Source: Sulfurospirillum cavolei
GTDB lineage: Bacteria; Campylobacterota; Campylobacteria; Campylobacterales; Sulfurospirillaceae
Direction: 5' to 3' (one strand)
DNA length: 64,000 nt
NCBI RefSeq assembly: GCF_000813325.1
Contig: NZ_BBQE01000007.1
Position numbers and translations under genes: made by a program. Under the pieces are notes generated by a model. The model saw only the letters and a list, made by a program, of their open reading frames with translations. It searched no databases and was not told the DNA's origin. Positions 60,559-64,000 of this stretch are shown one piece after another (positions within the stretch are counted from its first letter, which is position 1; each line of letters opens with the position of its first letter).

Positions 60559-60646
60559 TGGCAGAGAGGAAGGGATTCGAACCCTCGGTGAGTTGCCCCA
60601 CACACGCGTTCCAGGCGTGCTCCTTCAACCGCTCGGACACCTCTCT
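60559..60646 (-). tRNA. tRNA-Ser (anticodon GGA)
   Basis: Read on the minus strand: acceptor AGAGAGG pairs with CCTCTCT before G-CCA; D arm around GAGCGGTTGAAGG; anticodon stem CACGC/GCGTG with loop CTGGAAC (anticodon GGA, serine); a long variable arm as serine tRNAs have; T arm GAGGGTTCGAATCCCTTC. CCA is encoded. It borders the AT-rich restriction region, as integration sites often do. Confidence 0.95.
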
Positions 60647-60690
60647 ATTTTTGAAAGAACTGGAAGTATAACGATTTTGTGCTTATTTGA

Positions 60691-60724
60691 GGATTAATGG
60701 CTTTACATGTAAAGCCGTTAATCC
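60691..60724. terminator. Hairpin after the chemoreceptor gene
   Basis: GGATTAATGGCTTTACA and its inverted complement form a 17-bp stem with one weak pair, centred on TTACATGTAA, eight bases past the chemoreceptor stop. TTCTTTTTT follows on the plus strand. Confidence 0.7.
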
Positions 60725-60731
60725 TTCTTTT

Positions 60732-61808
60732 TTACGATTTACGAATCGCCTTAAACGCTTCAATGAGTTTTTCAAAGCCGATTTTACTTGATTTTTCAAC
60801 CGCTTTAAACGCTTCGATACCCTCAGCCGTACTGTTTTTTGTCGCAAAAATTTCAACGGCTTTTTTCAGTCCTTCATGTACGCGCATATGGTGATCGCTC
60901 ACTTCATGAACGATGGTGGTATTGAGTAACTGTTGCACGCTTGTAAACCATTTGCCGAAGCGGCATGACGTGTGTCCCATAATGTCGGTGTTTTGATGCT
61001 TCAGAGCGGCATTGTAGCCTCTGAGTTTGAGTAAAATATGGTCGATTTTACCGTTACTGACGGAAATTTCGTTGGTGACGTTGTCGCATTTGTTGGTAAT
61101 GCTCGTCGAATTGGAAAGCACCGTTTGAATTTCGACGGAAAATTTATCCAAAATCGCCATAGAAGCGCGTGATTCGGTTTGGAACGTTTCACTCGTATCT
61201 GCCATAGAGTTGGTGTTTTGTTTTAAAATGCTGATATTCGACTCGACTTCCAAGGTTGCTTTTTGCGTACGTTCCGCCAGTTTTCGTACCTCATCGGCAA
61301 CGACGGCAAATCCGCGTCCGTGTTCTCCCGCCCGTGCGGCTTCGATCGCGGCATTGAGTGCAAGAAGGTTGGTTTGATCGGAAATATCTTTAATCAAATT
61401 GATAATATCGCTAATCGCCGAAACGCTATTTGAGAGATTTTCCACGTCACGCGTAAAGTTTTGCGTGAGGAGTTGGATTTTTTCCATCGACGTTAAAATC
61501 TCTTGGGTTTGCTTCTCGACGTTTTGACCGCCGAGCATCGAAGCGTCGTTTAGCGTGTTGATTTCGCCGAGCATCGTAAGGCTTTCTTCAATGGTATTTT
61601 GTAAAAAGTTCATACCGTCTTCGTAGCTCCCGAGTAAAATAGAAAGAAGTTCTTCTTTGCTCGTGTCTTCCGGCTCGTTAAGCGACGTCGTTTGAAGATC
61701 GTGTTGCGCAAGACGGTACGTTTCGACCTCTTGGCGTGCGGTTTGAAGCTCTTGTTTTAAGCGCTGGTTTTCGTTTTCCAGCTCTGCGATTCGTTTTGAA
61801 CCAAACAT
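60732..61808 (-). CDS. Soluble methyl-accepting chemotaxis protein with CZB domain
   Basis: 358 residues from ATG 61808. No membrane segment: an N-terminal coiled coil (ELENENQRLKQELQTARQEV), a short signalling domain with the hairpin core around DQTNLLALNAAIEAARAGEH, and a C-terminal CZB zinc-binding domain (HTSCRFGKWF, HEVSDHHMRVHEG). CZB receptors sense zinc or hypochlorite through a Cys-His site. It would signal to CheA in the cytosol. Confidence 0.93.
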   Translation of the reverse strand: MFGSKRIAELENENQRLKQELQTARQEVETYRLAQHDLQTTSLNEPEDTSKEELLSILLGSYEDGMNFLQNTIEESLTMLGEINTLNDASMLGGQNVEKQTQEILTSMEKIQLLTQNFTRDVENLSNSVSAISDIINLIKDISDQTNLLALNAAIEAARAGEHGRGFAVVADEVRKLAERTQKATLEVESNISILKQNTNSMADTSETFQTESRASMAILDKFSVEIQTVLSNSTSITNKCDNVTNEISVSNGKIDHILLKLRGYNAALKHQNTDIMGHTSCRFGKWFTSVQQLLNTTIVHEVSDHHMRVHEGLKKAVEIFATKNSTAEGIEAFKAVEKSSKIGFEKLIEAFKAIRKS

Positions 61809-61876
61809 CCTTGTCCCCTTTTGCGTTTTATCGAGTGGCATTATAACGAAAGCAACGTGATTTTTGCGTTACATCC

Positions 61877-62353
61877 TTAATAGTATCCTACACAAATTCC
61901 GCTACTGAGCTGAATCTTTTTTTCCAAGGGCGAGGGTCCGAAATAGCGGCATTTTTCGATATAAATGTGGTAGCCGTAATCCAAGTTCAAATCATCGTAA
62001 AATTTTTTGAGATTGACGAATTTAATATCGCAAACGTCGATGATATTGAGTGCTTTGTAGATGCAAGAGTTGTTGCCTTCGATAAGGTGTGAGGGAGCTA
62101 GCCCCGTGTATTTGCAAAAGGCTTGAGATTGCACCATACCGCTAAGATCGGTACATTTGGCAACGATAGATCGATATTTGGGCAAGATGCTCTCTTTACG
62201 TAAAAAAACAACCCGAGCATCGTCGAATTTTGCCGCTTCCACGCCTTTCCAATAACGATAAGCGTTCGATGAAATCCCCGCAAGCAGACTCAATTCTTTG
62301 TTTAAAACATAGTGGTTGAGCCAATGGTTGTGCGTGAGGACGTTCATCTGCAT
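61877..62353 (-). CDS. Conserved hypothetical protein, 158 residues
   Basis: A soluble protein beginning MQMNVLTHNHWLNHYVLNKE with an HTH-like stretch SLLAGISSNAYRYWKG and later FCKYTGLAPSHLIEG, hinting at a DNA-binding or lambda-repressor-like role, but I do not recognise the family. It abuts the YidE-type transporter gene on the same strand, two bases apart, so it may be cotranscribed with it. Confidence 0.65.
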   Translation of the reverse strand: MQMNVLTHNHWLNHYVLNKELSLLAGISSNAYRYWKGVEAAKFDDARVVFLRKESILPKYRSIVAKCTDLSGMVQSQAFCKYTGLAPSHLIEGNNSCIYKALNIIDVCDIKFVNLKKFYDDLNLDYGYHIYIEKCRYFGPSPLEKKIQLSSGICVGYY

Positions 62354-62354
62354 G

Positions 62355-63938
62355 TTACATCATCTTCATACCCAATTGCGCCAAGACGATAACCAAGACC
62401 AGTCCTAAAGGATAGACGGCGGCATATGCGATGGAGGGATAATCGGTTTTGGTAATGTTGTTCGCCATCGTTAAGGTCGGCGTCGAGGTCATCGCTCCGG
62501 AGAGAAGTCCCAAAATATCGATAAAGTTCATTTTAAAAATCGCACGGCAAATCAACGCGACCACGGCAAGCGCGACCAACAATGCGCCCAATGCGACCAA
62601 AATAGGGATAAACCCGTTGTTTTCCAAAGACTCGACCAAGTATTTACCCGCATTCGTACCGAGCGTTGCCATAAAGATCAACTGTCCCAAGGTTTTCAAA
62701 AGCGACGTCGAGTGCGGCGAGAGATTCCACACGATCGGTCCGACGCGCCCGAGTCGTCCGAGCACCAATGCCGAAATCAAAATGCCGCCCACGAAACTGA
62801 GCTTGATCGTTCCGACAAACGGTAACGCAAGCGGAACGCTTCCCAAAAGAATGCCGACGACGACACCGAGGGCTATCGGTAAAAAGTCTGCCGCGGGGTA
62901 TTTTAAAAGGTCGTTACCGATGATTTTCGTTACTTTTTCGGCGTACATCTCGGGAGCGACGACATGGAGTTTATCGCCCAAGCGCAACGTCAAATTCGGA
63001 TAAGCCGCGATGTCGATACCCGCACGTCGAACCTTCGTAATAACCGCGCGAAGCGATTTAAGCTCTTTGACCGTACCGATTTTTTTGCCGATGATCTCTT
63101 TGGACGTCGTTAAAAGCCGTAAAACGATCATATTGTCGTCAAAAACATGCTCTTCGCCGATGCTCTCTCCCAGAACGATGCTAAGGTTGCCAAGCTGTTC
63201 TTCCGTTCCGCAGACGCGAATGACGTCGCCGTAGCGAAGCAAAATGTCGTCGTCTTCAGTGCTATCGATTTTCTCGGTGCTCATGCGTTCGATCACCGTG
63301 GAAGTCATGGCTTCGATTTGCGATTTTTTAATTTGCGTGGTTTTAAAATTTTCGTTCGTGATGCGAAAGTTGCGTGTCAAAATATCGGGAAACCGGCTCT
63401 TTTGCGCCGCTTCGTACGCTTCAACCTCTTTTTGCAAATCCACGCGGAAAAAGACGGGCAAAAGGCGTATAAACAAAACGGTCGCGACGATACCGAAAGG
63501 GTACACCAAACCGAACATAACTGACGTTGCAGGCGTATGCTTGATCTCCAAAGCCGCCGCCAATGCCGGAACGGAAGTCAACGCACCGGTAAAAATACCG
63601 TCGATAATGGTTTTGGGCATATGCAAAAAATGTCCGGTAGCGAAGATAATCACAAACAAAACAACGAGCAAAAGTGCCGCTAAAAGATTGAGTTTGAGAC
63701 CTTCGTGTTTGATCGTATCAAAAAAACCGGGACCGGATTGTAGCCCGACCGCATAGATAAAAATCGCCAAACCGAAATACTGAAACGCATCGGAAATAAC
63801 CATACCGTAATGCCCCGCGATGAGTGCTACGATAAGCATCGCGGTCACATCAAGCGAAAAACCTTTGATTTTGACGTTGCCTAAGATATAACCGACGGAG
63901 ATAATGGCAAAAAGATAGAAAATTTCGTTATTGATCAT
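62355..63938 (-). CDS. YidE/AspT-type transporter with TrkA-C domains
   Basis: 527 residues: an N-terminal set of about five membrane helices, two RCK/TrkA-C-like soluble domains in the middle (LLRYGDVIRVCGTEEQLG; LTLRLGDKLHVVAPE), then another membrane half with a repeat of GALTSVPALAAALE as GAMTSTPTLTMANN. This is the aspartate-alanine-exchanger-like YidE/YbjL architecture. The substrate is unknown; an anion or amino acid is likely. A TATAAT (minus strand, 63969-63974) serves as its -10. Confidence 0.88.
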   Translation of the reverse strand: MINNEIFYLFAIISVGYILGNVKIKGFSLDVTAMLIVALIAGHYGMVISDAFQYFGLAIFIYAVGLQSGPGFFDTIKHEGLKLNLLAALLLVVLFVIIFATGHFLHMPKTIIDGIFTGALTSVPALAAALEIKHTPATSVMFGLVYPFGIVATVLFIRLLPVFFRVDLQKEVEAYEAAQKSRFPDILTRNFRITNENFKTTQIKKSQIEAMTSTVIERMSTEKIDSTEDDDILLRYGDVIRVCGTEEQLGNLSIVLGESIGEEHVFDDNMIVLRLLTTSKEIIGKKIGTVKELKSLRAVITKVRRAGIDIAAYPNLTLRLGDKLHVVAPEMYAEKVTKIIGNDLLKYPAADFLPIALGVVVGILLGSVPLALPFVGTIKLSFVGGILISALVLGRLGRVGPIVWNLSPHSTSLLKTLGQLIFMATLGTNAGKYLVESLENNGFIPILVALGALLVALAVVALICRAIFKMNFIDILGLLSGAMTSTPTLTMANNITKTDYPSIAYAAVYPLGLVLVIVLAQLGMKMM

Positions 63939-64000
63939 AAATAAAAATGCCTTAAAAGAATTAGGCGAATTATACCTTAATTAGCCGTTACTTTTAAGGC

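Overview
The window looks like a chromosomal segment of a free-living, anaerobically respiring Campylobacterota, most like Sulfurospirillum. The signs are a selenocysteine formate dehydrogenase with its selenium genes, an ArsRS-like two-component pair, HQWRQPL-type histidine kinases, CZB chemoreceptors, many c-di-GMP and PAS proteins, moderate GC and CGN arginine codons. Two AT-rich stretches (about 29080-30830 and 56570-60540) use different codons and look acquired. Family names rest on recognising motifs; no database was searched.

Left part (1-9764): a NitT/Tau-type ABC transporter operon that leaves the window on the left and carries a guanidine-I (ykkC) riboswitch leader; a YkgJ-like protein; yedF-selD of selenium metabolism; a periplasmic binding protein translationally coupled to a PAS-GGDEF protein; and a drug/metabolite exporter.

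Central part (9808-28876): a 19-kb locus with two TonB-dependent receptors, TonB-ExbB-ExbD, a FecCD-type permease and ATPase, three related periplasmic binding proteins that share unusual Cys/His residues, two truncated haemoglobins each directly upstream of a binding-protein gene, a luciferase-like oxidoreductase, three SAM methyltransferases, a cytoplasmic radical-SAM/binding-protein fusion, the molybdate regulator ModE and a small Mop protein. Five sites of one exact geometry (seven bases, ten-base spacer, inverted seven bases; consensus CGTTATA-N10-TATAACG) lie before the exbB, receptor 1, globin 2, methyltransferase 2 and formate dehydrogenase operons. I infer a ModE regulon linking Mo/W enzyme synthesis to a TonB-dependent uptake and processing system. 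This is the best candidate for an undescribed system here.

Right-central part (29081-45581): an AAA ATPase/DUF4276 pair resembling defence modules, the fluoride exporter crcB with a DUF190 gene, then a formate dehydrogenase operon on the minus strand (ferredoxin-like protein, TorD-like chaperone, small Tat protein, FdhA with an in-frame UGA and adjoining hairpin, FdhB, FdhC). Divergent from it run a binding protein, histidine kinase, response regulator, selA and selB. The window thus holds the selenocysteine pathway except tRNA-Sec.

Right part (45597-64000): a GGDEF-EAL protein, PsiE-like protein, MarR regulator and YceI protein sharing an operator palindrome, pirin, an HD hydrolase, a DsbC-like thioredoxin-fold protein, an orphan PAS protein, an ArsRS-like pair, a restriction-modification region with duplicated adenine methylases ending next to tRNA-Ser(GGA), a CZB chemoreceptor and a YidE/AspT-type transporter. 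A 92-bp repeat family (four tandem copies at 19294-19661, single copies near 21352 and 49371) and an over-represented palindrome TTACATGTAA run through the window.
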